DNA of 64,000 nucleotides from Thioalkalivibrio sp. K90mix (GTDB lineage Bacteria; Pseudomonadota; Gammaproteobacteria; Ectothiorhodospirales; Ectothiorhodospiraceae): assembly GCF_000025545.1 (NCBI RefSeq), contig NC_013889.1:2287501-2351500 (forward strand), read 5' to 3'. Made by a program: the position numbers and the translations under genes. Below the pieces are notes generated by a model that was given only the letters and a program-made list of their open reading frames with translations, was not told the origin of the DNA and ran no database searches. Numbering within the stretch: position 1 is the first letter of the stretch; every line of letters begins with the position of its first letter. This document shows, one piece after another, positions 13,324 through 24,532 of this stretch.

Positions 13324-14187
13324 ATGCTCGGCACGGAAGAGCTCCTGTCGCCACCCTGGGCAATCGCGGTCGCAGCGATTTTCGGGCTGCTAATCGGCAG
13401 TTTTCTGAACGTGGTCATCGCCCGGCTGCCGGTGATGCTGGAGCGCGGCTGGAATGCCGAGGCACGCGCGATCCTGGAGCAGGAGCCCCCAGCGGACGAC
13501 GTCCCGTTCGATCTGCTGCGTCCACGCTCGCGCTGCCCCCACTGCGAGCGACCGATCCGTGCGTACGAGAACATCCCCGTGCTCAGCTTCCTCTGGCTGC
13601 GCGGACGCTGCCCGGGCTGCGGCACAGCCATCAGCTGGCAGTACCCGCTGGTCGAGATCCTCACCGCAGTCCTGTTTGCCCTGACCATCTGGCACTTCGG
13701 ACCCGACACGACAGCGCTGCTGGCGCTGATCTTCACCGGCGTCCTGATCGCCGCCGCCGGGATCGACGCGCGCACCACCCTGCTCCCGGACCAGCTGACC
13801 CTGCCACTGCTCTGGCTGGGGCTGCTGGTCAATATCCCGGGCACCTTCACCGATCTGCAGTCGGCCGTGATCGGAGCGGCCGCCGGTTACCTGGTGCTGT
13901 GGCTGATCTTCCACGGCTTCCGCCTGGCCACCGGCAAGGAGGGCATGGGGTACGGCGACTTCAAGCTGCTCGCCGCGCTGGGCGCATGGCTCGGCTGGCA
14001 GGCCCTGCCGGTAATCCTGCTGCTGGCCTCGCTGGTCGGAGCGGTGGTCGGCATCCTGCTGATCCTGCTGCGCGGGCGCGACCGCAACATCCCGATCCCG
14101 TTCGGGCCGTATCTGGCAGCCGCCGGGTGGCTGGCGCTGATCTGGGGCGATACGCTGGTGGCGTTCTACTTCCCACAGGGGCTCTAG
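13324..14187 (+). CDS. pilD: Prepilin peptidase/N-methyltransferase PilD
   Basis: 287-aa membrane aspartic protease that cleaves and N-methylates type IV prepilins. The cytoplasmic zinc domain has CPHC (about residues 71-74) and CPGC (96-99). The catalytic aspartates lie in GIDARTT (about 147) and the GYGDFK motif (about 212), with several hydrophobic spans after residue 110. I chose ATG 13324; an in-frame GTG at 13297 lies within the mobile element. The upstream 300 bases are the inserted element, so the original coupling to pilC is lost and only a weak ribosome site (CCTAGG) precedes the start. Confidence 0.95.
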   Translation: MLGTEELLSPPWAIAVAAIFGLLIGSFLNVVIARLPVMLERGWNAEARAILEQEPPADDVPFDLLRPRSRCPHCERPIRAYENIPVLSFLWLRGRCPGCGTAISWQYPLVEILTAVLFALTIWHFGPDTTALLALIFTGVLIAAAGIDARTTLLPDQLTLPLLWLGLLVNIPGTFTDLQSAVIGAAAGYLVLWLIFHGFRLATGKEGMGYGDFKLLAALGAWLGWQALPVILLLASLVGAVVGILLILLRGRDRNIPIPFGPYLAAAGWLALIWGDTLVAFYFPQGL

Positions 14188-14191
14188 TTTT

Positions 14192-14803
14192 ATGCGGCGG
14201 GTCGGACTGACAGGCGGGATAGGCTGCGGCAAGAGCCGCGTCGCCGGGCTGTTTGCCAGCCTGGGGGTACCGGTGCTCGACGCCGACCGCATCACCCGCG
14301 AACTGCAGGAGCCGGGGCACGACCTGCATGCCGCAATCGTTCAACAGTTCGGGCCAGGGGTGCTCGACGCACGGGGGCACCTGGATCGCGGGGCCCTGCG
14401 CACACGGGTCTTCGCACGACCCGACGAGCGCAAGGCGCTGGAAGCGCTGGTCCACCCCGCGGTGCACGCGGAACTGGAACGCCGTCTCCGTGAGCTGCCA
14501 GACACCAACGGTTATGCGCTGATCGTGGTGCCGCTGCTGTTCGAGGCTGGCTGGGAGCAGGAATTCGACGCGGTCATCGTCGTCGACTGCGAGCCGGAGG
14601 AACAGCTCGAGCGGGTCACCCATCGCGATGGCCGTACCCCGGCCGAGGTGCAGGCCATCATGGACTGCCAGCTGAGTCCGGACGAGCGCCGCCAGCGCGG
14701 CGACCGGGTGATCACGAACAGCCGCACGACCACGGACGAGGATCTGCGCCGGCAGGTGTCCGACCTGCACGATCAGCTTCGAGCCGCAACGGGGAAGGGC
14801 TAG
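14192..14803 (+). CDS. coaE: Dephospho-CoA kinase
   Basis: 203-aa kinase for the last step of coenzyme A synthesis, phosphorylating the 3' hydroxyl of dephospho-CoA. P-loop GGIGCGKS near residues 8-15, DADRITRELQEPG, the lid region LVHPAVHAELE and the VPLLFEAGWE segment are all present. It begins four bases after pilD, and zapD follows; coaE beside pilD and zapD is a common gammaproteobacterial arrangement. Confidence 0.96.
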   Translation: MRRVGLTGGIGCGKSRVAGLFASLGVPVLDADRITRELQEPGHDLHAAIVQQFGPGVLDARGHLDRGALRTRVFARPDERKALEALVHPAVHAELERRLRELPDTNGYALIVVPLLFEAGWEQEFDAVIVVDCEPEEQLERVTHRDGRTPAEVQAIMDCQLSPDERRQRGDRVITNSRTTTDEDLRRQVSDLHDQLRAATGKG

Positions 14804-14953
14804 CCACATGCGTCTAGCCCGCGATAGGGGGAGAGCTTGCGCACCGACTCCGATTGCTGGCAGGGACGGGTGGAAAGTCCCCCCCGGAATACTGGATACT
14901 GCCAGGGTCGTGTTGCCCCGCAACACCGAGAACCCAAGCCGGACGGGCCGCCC
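14804..14953 (+). promoter_or_regulatory. Structured coaE-zapD spacer (possible leader RNA)
   Basis: 150 bases without a convincing gene. It holds CTGGCAG/CTGCCAG (14857-14863 and 14899-14905), an inner GGGAC/GTCCC (14863-14867, 14877-14881) and a perfect 7-bp hairpin GTGTTGC-CCC-GCAACAC (14910-14926). I do not recognise a known riboswitch or sRNA family. It is either a structured zapD leader or a repeat-derived spacer. Confidence 0.45.
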
Positions 14954-15724
14954 GTGACCCAATTACTCACCTTCGAACAACCGCTGCACGAACGCGTGCG
15001 ACTGCTGTTGCGCCTGGAGGCGCTGGCTCAGCGGTTCGGGGACGCCCTGGAGTCCGGCCGGCCTTTTGACCATCACGAGGCCCTGGTCTCGCTGGTCGAC
15101 ATCTATGCCCTGGTCACCCGCGTCGACATCAAGCGCGAATTGATGGGCGAGATCGAGCGCCAGACTGCCAACCTCAACCGACTCACGCACCAGCCGGGCG
15201 TCGACCCGGAGCGTTTCACCGAGACCATGCAGGCGCAGAAACGCCTGCACACCGCCCTGGAAGAACAGGCCGGGTCGCTGGATCATCGAGTGCGTGGCAA
15301 CGAATTCTTCAACAGCGTGCGCCAGCGCATGGCGCTACCCGGCGGGGCCTTCGATTTCGACCTGCCGATCTACCATCACTGGCTGGCCCAGAGTTCCCCG
15401 GAGCGCACCGCACTGTTGCTGGAATGGTTCGAACCGTTGAACACGGTTGCCGAGGCAACCGTCCAGGTCCTGTCCTATATGCGCCGATCCGGGCGCTCGG
15501 AGTCCGCGATCGCCGAAGACGGCTATTTCGAACGCAGCCTGGACACGAGTCATGCATGGCAACTGATCCGGGTCAGTGTCGATCCCGATCTGGGGTATTA
15601 CCCGGAGATCAGCGCGGGACGCCAACGCTTCACGGTGCGTTTTTTCTCACCCGAGGATTTCCGCAGCCGCCCCATCCCCGCCGCACAGGACATTGAATTC
15701 CAGCTGTGCTGCTGCGCCTTGTAA
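14954..15724 (+). CDS. zapD: Cell division protein ZapD
   Basis: 256-aa FtsZ-bundling protein of the early divisome. The start was placed at GTG 14954 because the product then begins VTQLLTFEQPLHERVRLLLR, matching the family N-terminus; the frame is open further upstream but that part is not ZapD-like. Recognisable segments are GDALESGRPFDHHEALVSL, LPGGAFDFDLPIYHHWL and PEISAGRQRFTVRF. The usual downstream partner yacG is absent here: a convergent Nudix gene follows after 22 bases. Confidence 0.92.
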   Translation: MTQLLTFEQPLHERVRLLLRLEALAQRFGDALESGRPFDHHEALVSLVDIYALVTRVDIKRELMGEIERQTANLNRLTHQPGVDPERFTETMQAQKRLHTALEEQAGSLDHRVRGNEFFNSVRQRMALPGGAFDFDLPIYHHWLAQSSPERTALLLEWFEPLNTVAEATVQVLSYMRRSGRSESAIAEDGYFERSLDTSHAWQLIRVSVDPDLGYYPEISAGRQRFTVRFFSPEDFRSRPIPAAQDIEFQLCCCAL

Positions 15725-15746
15725 ACGGGCTGAACGGGCTCACCAC

Positions 15747-16748
15747 TCAGACCGCCGTTTCACCGGCCTCCATCCCCAGCAGCCCCCGGATCGCCGCGAT
15801 CCCCTGGGCACCGCAGGTCCGCGCCTGTTCCAGATCGGACGCACGCATCCCGCCCAGGGCATAAACCGGGACCCCAGCCTCGCGCACCTGCGCGGCGAAT
15901 TGCGCCCACCCCATACCCGGCACGCCGGGATGGGAGACCGTGGAACACACTGGACTCAGGACGGCAAAATCCAGCCCCAGCCGGGCGGCCGCAGTCAGTC
16001 CTTCGGCGTCATGCACCGACGCTGCCACCAGACCCGACACCGGGGGGCGCTCGTCCAGCGCACGCCAGCGCCGTTCGGGAAGATGCCATCCGATACCGGA
16101 CAGGTCCGCAACCCACTCCCACGGGGCGTTGGCCAGCAGCGGTATGCCGCGACCGCGGGCAAACCCGTGGAGTGGCTCGACCAAGGCTCGGTAGTCCTTC
16201 CGCCCCAGCGATGGCGCCCGGACCTGCAGCATCGCGTCGTCCATAGCCACCAGCGCTGCCTGGACCTGCTCAACCACAGCCGGGATCTCGGCCCGCACCG
16301 CAGGGGATGGTGTAATCACATAGCGCTGCGGCAGAACCAGGGCCTGAAACATCGGGTGATTGGCAGCGGGGAAATCCGCGGGGTCCAGGGTAGCCGGGTC
16401 GCGCCAGGCCCATTCCTGCCCTTCGCGGCCATGCACCGTGCCGGACCACTCCGTTACCCGGAACACGCGCAGGGCCACGGAACACTCGGCAAAGTCATGG
16501 CGCACGGTCAGACATTGAACACCGGCGCGCACGACAATCCCCAGCTCTTCGTGCAACTCGCGCACCAGGCCGGCAAAGGCGCTTTCGCCGGCATCGATCT
16601 TGCCGCCCGGAAACTCCCAATAGCCGGCGAGGTGCCGGCCGGCCAGACGTCGACTGACCAGCACGCGGCCCTCGGCATCGAGCACCAGCCCCACCGCGAC
16701 CTCCAACGGCGGAACGGATCCGGCCGGCTCAGGACCGGTATTCGGCAT
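15747..16748 (-). CDS. Nudix hydrolase (MutT-like) fused to ThiE-like domain
   Basis: 333 aa with two domains. The N-terminal half is a MutT-type Nudix hydrolase, with the box GGKIDAGESAFAGLVRELHEELG near residues 48-70 (full GX5EX7REUXEEXGU pattern), predicted to remove oxidised nucleotides such as 8-oxo-dGTP. The C-terminal half (about 150-333) is a thiamine-phosphate-synthase-like barrel: SVHDAEGLTAAA, FAVLSPVCSTVSHPG, VYALGGMRASD, GIAAIRGLLG. Such fusions are known in many gammaproteobacteria, and the ThiE part may not make thiamine phosphate. The start ATG 16748 overlaps the end of argJ by 20 bases. It lies downstream of secA-argJ. Confidence 0.9.
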   Translation of the reverse strand: MPNTGPEPAGSVPPLEVAVGLVLDAEGRVLVSRRLAGRHLAGYWEFPGGKIDAGESAFAGLVRELHEELGIVVRAGVQCLTVRHDFAECSVALRVFRVTEWSGTVHGREGQEWAWRDPATLDPADFPAANHPMFQALVLPQRYVITPSPAVRAEIPAVVEQVQAALVAMDDAMLQVRAPSLGRKDYRALVEPLHGFARGRGIPLLANAPWEWVADLSGIGWHLPERRWRALDERPPVSGLVAASVHDAEGLTAAARLGLDFAVLSPVCSTVSHPGVPGMGWAQFAAQVREAGVPVYALGGMRASDLEQARTCGAQGIAAIRGLLGMEAGETAV

Positions 16749-17940
16749 TGATACGAACGTACTCGTGGGAGAAGTCGCAGGTGTACTTGCGGGCCGCAGC
16801 CGGCCCCCGACCCAGCGCGATGTGGATTTCGATCTCGTCCTGCGCAAAGGCCTGCTGCCCGGCCGCTTCGGTGTAGTCCGGGGAACGGCCGCCCCCGCGA
16901 ACGATCGCGACGCCATTGACGGTGATGGCGACCTGCTCGATCGCCAGGTCCGCGACGCCGGCGCGACCGACCGCGGCCAGGATGCGCCCCCAATTGGGAT
17001 CGGACGCGAAAAGGGCGGTCTTGACCAGCGGCGACAGGGCCACGGTCTCGGCCACCCGGGCAGCCTCGGCCTCGTCACGGGCCGACTCCACCGCCACGGT
17101 CACGAACTTGGTCGCGCCCTCGCCGTCGCGCACGATCGCCTGCGCGAGCTCCAGGCACAAGTCTCCGAGTGCTCGCGTGAAGGTCTCGCGGTCCTCGGCC
17201 GTGGCCAGCGTCGCGCCGCTGGCGCCCGAGGCCATGCAGACGACCGCATCGTTCGTAGAAGTGTCGCCATCCACCGTGATGGCGTTAAAGCTGGCCGCAT
17301 TCGCTGCGCGCAGCAAAGGCAACAGCTCCGCTTCGGTGATAACGAGATCGGTCCCGATGAACCCGAGCATCGTGGCCATATTCGGGTGGATCATCCCGGA
17401 GCCCTTGGCGATCCCGGTCAGGTTCACGGTACCGCCCGAGAGCTCGATACGGCGACTGCCGCCCTTGAGCACGGTATCGGTGGTCATGATCGCGCGGCCC
17501 GCCTGCATCCAGCCATTCGGCACCAGCGCCGCTTGCAGGGTGGGCAGAGCCGCTGTAATCCGCTCGACCGGTAGCGGCTCGCCGATCACGCCGGTAGAGA
17601 AGGGCAGCACCGCACGGGCATCCCCGCCGACCACTGCGGCGACTGCCTCGCAACAGGCACGCGCGGCGGCCAGCCCTGTCTCCCCGGTCCCGGCGTTGGC
17701 ATTGCCCGCGTTGATCAACAGCCAGCGGCCGGGGCACGCGGACTGGTGCTCACGGGCCACGATGACCGGCGCGGCGCAGAAGGCGTTGGTGGTATAGAGC
17801 GCCACAATGGTGGCGTCCGGGCCGGCATCGACCAGTACCAGGTCGTCGCGCCCGGCGTAGCGGATGCCCGCCGCGGTAGTCGCCAGGCGGATGCCCGGCA
17901 CCGGCAGCAGCGTCTCCGGTGGTTGCAGACCGACAGCCAT
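16729..17940 (-). CDS. argJ: Bifunctional ornithine acetyltransferase/N-acetylglutamate synthase
   Basis: 403-aa ArgJ, which transfers acetyl from N-acetylornithine to glutamate in the cyclic arginine pathway. It is made as a precursor that cleaves itself before a threonine; the site KGSGMIHPNMATMLGFIGT is intact near residues 180-200, so alpha and beta chains are expected. The C-terminus carries SDPNWGRILAAVGRAG and ends INAEYRS. The start was taken at ATG 17940 (MAVGLQPPETLLPVPGIRLA); the frame remains open upstream into the secA spacer. It is 19 bases from secA. Confidence 0.95.
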   Translation of the reverse strand: MAVGLQPPETLLPVPGIRLATTAAGIRYAGRDDLVLVDAGPDATIVALYTTNAFCAAPVIVAREHQSACPGRWLLINAGNANAGTGETGLAAARACCEAVAAVVGGDARAVLPFSTGVIGEPLPVERITAALPTLQAALVPNGWMQAGRAIMTTDTVLKGGSRRIELSGGTVNLTGIAKGSGMIHPNMATMLGFIGTDLVITEAELLPLLRAANAASFNAITVDGDTSTNDAVVCMASGASGATLATAEDRETFTRALGDLCLELAQAIVRDGEGATKFVTVAVESARDEAEAARVAETVALSPLVKTALFASDPNWGRILAAVGRAGVADLAIEQVAITVNGVAIVRGGGRSPDYTEAAGQQAFAQDEIEIHIALGRGPAAARKYTCDFSHEYVRINAEYRS

Positions 17941-17959
17941 CAAGGAGTCCCGGACAAAA

Positions 17960-20746
<2,787 letters not shown>

Positions 20747-20812
20747 AGGGATCCGCTTGAGGGGGGCTTGTATTAAGAGCCAGCCGTTGTCCGAAACCTA
20801 TCTAGGATAAAC

Positions 20813-20843
20813 CATCCGCCCAGCACCTGCGCGTGGGCGGATG
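20813..20843 (-). terminator. Hairpin between the M23 peptidase gene and secA
   Basis: Perfect 10-bp stem CATCCGCCCA/TGGGCGGATG with an 11-base loop, followed on the minus strand by GTTTATCC. It is probably the transcription end of the M23 gene, although the T tract is short. Confidence 0.55.
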
Positions 20844-20859
20844 CCGGAGGGGTTCGGAT

Positions 20860-21750
20860 TCAGTCGTCGCTAGGCAGGAAGTCGTAGGGATTAACGGCCT
20901 GCCCCGCCTTGAGGACTTCATAGTGCAGGTGCGTGTCCGTGGCACGGCCCGTGCGGCCCATGCGTGCAATGGTGTCGCCGGCATCCACGCGCTGCCCCGG
21001 CTCCACGAGCAGCTCGGAGTTGTGCGCGTAGCGGGTACGCAGACCGCCCCCGTGGTCAATCTCCACCATCTTGCCGTAGGCATCGCGTTTGCCCGAGAAC
21101 ACCACGATGCCACCACCCGCGGCGCGGATCTCCGAGCCCGGACTGCCAGCGAAGTCCATGCCGGAATGGAAGCGCCGCGCGCCGGTAAACGGGTCGTTGC
21201 GATAACCAAAGGCCGAGCTGATCCAGGCCTCGTCATCGACCGGCATCAATTGCGGACGCAGGGCCTCGCGCGAGGCATCCTCGCGCAGTGTGTCGTCGAT
21301 CAGGGCCACCGAGGTCTGTTGCCGATGGAGCAGGCGCTCGAGGGCGTAGAGGCGTTCATCCATCGCAACGGGGGAATCCGGCCCCTCCAGTTCAGGTCCA
21401 CCCTGCCCCCCCATCGCGGGCGTCAGCTCGGACAAATCCAGGTCAAGCGTCTCGCCCACCGAGCGCATGCGCAGGTCAACACGGGCGAGCTGGCGTTCCA
21501 GGGCCACCACCCGTTCGGCGAGGTGTTTCAGGCCCTCGTGCGCCACCTCGCGCTCGGCGGCCTCGATCACCGCCTGGTCGCTCCCCGGCACCACCGGTAC
21601 CTTGATAACCTCGCGCTGCTGTTGCCCCACCCAGTAGGCGGCGGCCACGGCCGCCACGACCAGGGCGAGCAGGGTTACGGACAGGACGAGGGTGACGCGA
21701 AGCGGAAGGCGGGTACAAAGGCCATCCGGTCGTAGTACGATCAGCTGCAT
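20860..21750 (-). CDS. M23-family peptidoglycan endopeptidase, membrane anchored
   Basis: 296 aa. After a short cytoplasmic start (MQLIVLRPDGLCTRLPLR) comes one transmembrane helix (about 19-45), then a coiled-coil-like stretch (about 55-110). The C-terminal LytM/M23 domain is complete: HSGMDFAG with the first zinc ligands near residue 195, YGKMVEIDHGGGLRTRYAH, and THLHYEV near 275. All zinc ligands are present, so it may be an active DD-endopeptidase rather than an EnvC/NlpD-like activator. ATG 21750 was chosen; the frame extends upstream but overlaps divergent dciA. Neighbours (secA, lpxC, fts cluster) fit an envelope role. Confidence 0.88.
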   Translation of the reverse strand: MQLIVLRPDGLCTRLPLRVTLVLSVTLLALVVAAVAAAYWVGQQQREVIKVPVVPGSDQAVIEAAEREVAHEGLKHLAERVVALERQLARVDLRMRSVGETLDLDLSELTPAMGGQGGPELEGPDSPVAMDERLYALERLLHRQQTSVALIDDTLREDASREALRPQLMPVDDEAWISSAFGYRNDPFTGARRFHSGMDFAGSPGSEIRAAGGGIVVFSGKRDAYGKMVEIDHGGGLRTRYAHNSELLVEPGQRVDAGDTIARMGRTGRATDTHLHYEVLKAGQAVNPYDFLPSDD

Positions 21751-21798
21751 GCGTTTCTCAATTACTCTTGTACTGTCGGGCTTCGTGGAGCCGCGCCA

Positions 21799-22227
21799 AT
21801 GATGCCGCGCCCCGCGAACCGCTTTGTCGCGGCGAATTTGAGCGTTCACAGCGACCGCGACCGGGAGCTGGAACGCGCCCTCGCCCCCGTGGTGGGAGAG
21901 GAGCTACGGCGCGGACGCCTGGCGCTGACCCGGCAAGGAGAGACCCTGATCGCGGTCTGCGCCGATCGGCCACTGGCGACCGAGATCCGTTTCCAACAGC
22001 GCGAACTGCTGAAGACGCTCGCGGCGGCCGGAATCGACGGCACCACCGAGGTGCGCATCCGACTCGACAGCACGCCACGCGCGCCACAACCCAAACGGGT
22101 CGCGGTTCAACGCGAGATCCCGGAGTCGGCCCGCTCCCTACTGATGCAGACCGCGCGCTCGATCAGCGACCCGGAACTGGCCGGGGCACTGGAACGCCTC
22201 GCGGCACTGCCCCCGCAGGGACGCTAG
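21799..22227 (+). CDS. dciA: DciA-like protein (DUF721)
   Basis: 142-aa protein resembling the DUF721 family, in which DciA loads or regulates the replicative helicase DnaB in bacteria that lack DnaC. The N-terminal half contains the family-like core LAPVVGEELRRGRLAL, GETLIAVCADRPLATEIRFQ and RELLKTLAAAGI, and the C-terminal half is low-complexity. It is divergent from the M23 peptidase (48-base gap) and convergent with lpxC. DUF721 genes often lie next to lpxC and secA, which supports the call. Confidence 0.75.
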   Translation: MMPRPANRFVAANLSVHSDRDRELERALAPVVGEELRRGRLALTRQGETLIAVCADRPLATEIRFQQRELLKTLAAAGIDGTTEVRIRLDSTPRAPQPKRVAVQREIPESARSLLMQTARSISDPELAGALERLAALPPQGR

Positions 22228-22238
22228 CCCCGCCAGGC

Positions 22239-23162
22239 CTAGCCAGTGGCGATCGTGGGCGCCAGCTGCCCGAAGGAGATCGGCAGGCGCTCCGAGGGGT
22301 CCTCGAAGGTAACCTTTTCCCAGGCCGTCTCGTCCGCCGCCAACTGGCGGATTAACTGGTTGTTCAGCGCATGCCCGGACTTGTGCCCGGTAAACGCGCC
22401 GATCAGGCTGTGTCCGAGCAGATACAGATCGCCGACCACGTCGAGGATCTTGTGCTTGACCAGCTCGTTGTCGTAGCGCAGACCGTTCTCGTTCAGGATC
22501 TTGTAGTCATCAAGCACAACGGCGTTGTCCAGGCTGCCACCCAGCGCCAGCTGGTTGGCGCGCAGGGCCTCGATATCGCGCATGAACCCGAAGGTCCGGG
22601 CACGCGAGACCTCCTTTACAAAGGAGGTGGACGAGAAGTCCAGCTCGGCGCGCTGGCTTCCGTCGGTAAACATCGGGTGTTCGAAGTCGATGCAGAAACC
22701 GACCTTGAACCCGTCATAGGGGTCGAAGCGCACCCATTTGTCGCCCTCGCGGACTTCCACGCTGCGCTTCACCCGGATGAATTCCTTGGGGGCATCCTGT
22801 TCCTTGAGCCCGGCGGACTGCAACAGGAACACAAACGGCCCGGCACTGCCGTCCATGATCGGGACCTCGGCGGCACTGACATCCACGTGCAGGTTGTCGA
22901 TGCCCAGCCCCGCGATCGCGGAAAGCAGATGTTCCACGGTGGAGACGCGCACGTCCCCCTTGACGAGCGTTGTCGACAAACGCGTGTCGCCCACGTTCTC
23001 CGCCCGAGCCGGGATTTCGACGACGGGGTCCAGATCGCTCCGATGGAAGACGATCCCGGTATTCACCGGCGCCGGTCGCAGCGTAAGCACGACCTTTTCC
23101 CCGGTATGCAGCCCCACGCCTGTGGCCCGGATGCTGTTCTTGAGCGTTCTTTGTCGAATCAA
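22239..23162 (-). CDS. lpxC: UDP-3-O-acyl-N-acetylglucosamine deacetylase LpxC
   Basis: 307-aa zinc deacetylase, the committed step of lipid A synthesis. The start [20 protein letters not shown] is encoded by TTG at 23162, with AGAGG nine bases upstream. The zinc and catalytic segments are complete: [18 protein letters not shown] with the first His, [17 protein letters not shown] with the second His and Asp, and the [10 protein letters not shown] region with the catalytic His. It is the last gene of the division cluster, 121 bases after ftsZ and beyond a terminator-like hairpin. Confidence 0.97.
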   Translation of the reverse strand: MIRQRTLKNSIRATGVGLHTGEKVVLTLRPAPVNTGIVFHRSDLDPVVEIPARAENVGDTRLSTTLVKGDVRVSTVEHLLSAIAGLGIDNLHVDVSAAEVPIMDGSAGPFVFLLQSAGLKEQDAPKEFIRVKRSVEVREGDKWVRFDPYDGFKVGFCIDFEHPMFTDGSQRAELDFSSTSFVKEVSRARTFGFMRDIEALRANQLALGGSLDNAVVLDDYKILNENGLRYDNELVKHKILDVVGDLYLLGHSLIGAFTGHKSGHALNNQLIRQLAADETAWEKVTFEDPSERLPISFGQLAPTIATG

Positions 23163-23197
23163 CGCGTATAACCTCTTGCTTTTTCAGGTGCAAAGTG

Positions 23198-23219
23198 GAG
23201 CCCGGGCCCTCCCGGGCTC
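23198..23219 (-). terminator. Hairpin between ftsZ and lpxC
   Basis: Perfect 9-bp stem GAGCCCGGG-CCCT-CCCGGGCTC, followed on the minus strand by CACTTTGC. The stem is strong and the T tract weak, so it may attenuate rather than stop the fts transcript before lpxC. Confidence 0.55.
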
Positions 23220-23283
23220 ATCATGCACACAACGATTACCGCATTATTGCAAGTTTCCGCTCTCCCTGCATGCGGCCCCTTGC

Positions 23284-24441
23284 TCAGTCGGCTTGTTTGC
23301 GCAGAAAGGCCGGGATATCCAGCACATCGATGCCTTGCTGCTGGTTGTAGTCGACCGCGAGATTGTCCCCGCCGCGACGCTTCACCGTCGGCTGGTCGAG
23401 GTCCACCTCGACGTCGGAGCCGACCGCGCGCTTCGGCTGGGCATCGACCACACGCACCTGCGGGCGTTCCTGCTGGGCCGTCTGGGCACCGAGGCCGGTG
23501 GCCACCAGGGTCACACGCAGTTCGTCGCTCATCTCGGGATCAATCACGGTACCGACCACCACGGTCGCATCCTCGGACGCCAGGGCCTTCACGGCCTCGC
23601 CGACCTCCTCGAACTCGCCGATTCCGACATCCATGCCCCCGGTGACGTTCACCAGAATCCCGCGAGCACCGGAGATATCGACATCCTCGAGCAACGGGCT
23701 GGCAATCGCGGCCTCGGCGGCCTGACGCGCACGGTCCTCGCCGGTACCGGTGCCGGTGCCCATCATCGCCATGCCCATCTCGCGCATCACGTTGCGCACG
23801 TCGGCGAAGTCGACGTTGATCAGGCCCGGGCGGGTGATCAGTTCGGCGATCCCCTGCACCGCACCAAACAGCACGTCGTTGGCAGCCTTGAAGGCGTCCA
23901 GCAACGTGGTGTTCTTGCCCAGCACGGTCAGCAGTTTCTCGTTCGGGATGGTGATCAGCGAATCGACCTGCTCGGTCAGCGCCTTGATCCCGGACACGGC
24001 CACCTGCATGCGCTTCTTGCCCTCGAACGGGAACGGCTTGGTGACCACTGCAACCGTCAGGATGCCCATCTCCTTGGCGATCTGTGCAACCACCGGGGCC
24101 GCGCCCGTGCCGGTACCGCCACCCATGCCGGCGGTAATGAACACCATGTCCGCACCCTGGAGCAGGTCCTGGATGCGCTCGCGGTCTTCCAGGGCCGCCT
24201 CGCGCCCGACCGACGGATCGGCCCCTGCACCCAGACCCTTGGTGATGTCGCCACCCAGCTGCAGCAGCGTCTTGGAGTCCAGGCTCTTCAGGGCCTGGGC
24301 ATCGGTATTGGCGCAGATGAAATCCACGCCGTCGAGTTGCGAGTGAACCATGTGCTGTACGGCATTGCCGCCACCACCCCCAACGCCAACGACCTTAATC
24401 GTGGCGTTCTGGCTAAAGGTATCCATCAGTTCGAACGTCAT
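23284..24441 (-). CDS. ftsZ: Cell division protein FtsZ
   Basis: 385-aa tubulin-like GTPase that forms the division ring. The GTP-binding loop [10 protein letters not shown] lies near residues 105-114, the T7 loop around [10 protein letters not shown], and the C-terminal partner-binding peptide is [13 protein letters not shown] variable linker of about 50 residues lies before it. It is 91 bases after ftsA; no separate promoter was identified in that gap. Confidence 0.99.
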   Translation of the reverse strand: MTFELMDTFSQNATIKVVGVGGGGGNAVQHMVHSQLDGVDFICANTDAQALKSLDSKTLLQLGGDITKGLGAGADPSVGREAALEDRERIQDLLQGADMVFITAGMGGGTGTGAAPVVAQIAKEMGILTVAVVTKPFPFEGKKRMQVAVSGIKALTEQVDSLITIPNEKLLTVLGKNTTLLDAFKAANDVLFGAVQGIAELITRPGLINVDFADVRNVMREMGMAMMGTGTGTGEDRARQAAEAAIASPLLEDVDISGARGILVNVTGGMDVGIGEFEEVGEAVKALASEDATVVVGTVIDPEMSDELRVTLVATGLGAQTAQQERPQVRVVDAQPKRAVGSDVEVDLDQPTVKRRGGDNLAVDYNQQQGIDVLDIPAFLRKQAD

Positions 24442-24532
24442 GGCTGCGTCCTCTCGGTTCGTGTGTACATGTCAGTCGTTTGCCTATGGCCGGAGAGCGG
24501 TCCGACCCCCATAACCCCGGCGGTTCTGGTCA

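Noticed and set aside
15725-15746. yacG after zapD
   Set aside because: Only 22 bases separate zapD from the convergent Nudix gene; yacG is not here.
20747-20859. secM-like arrest peptide gene before secA
   Set aside because: The 113-base gap is too short and no open frame with an arrest-like end was found.
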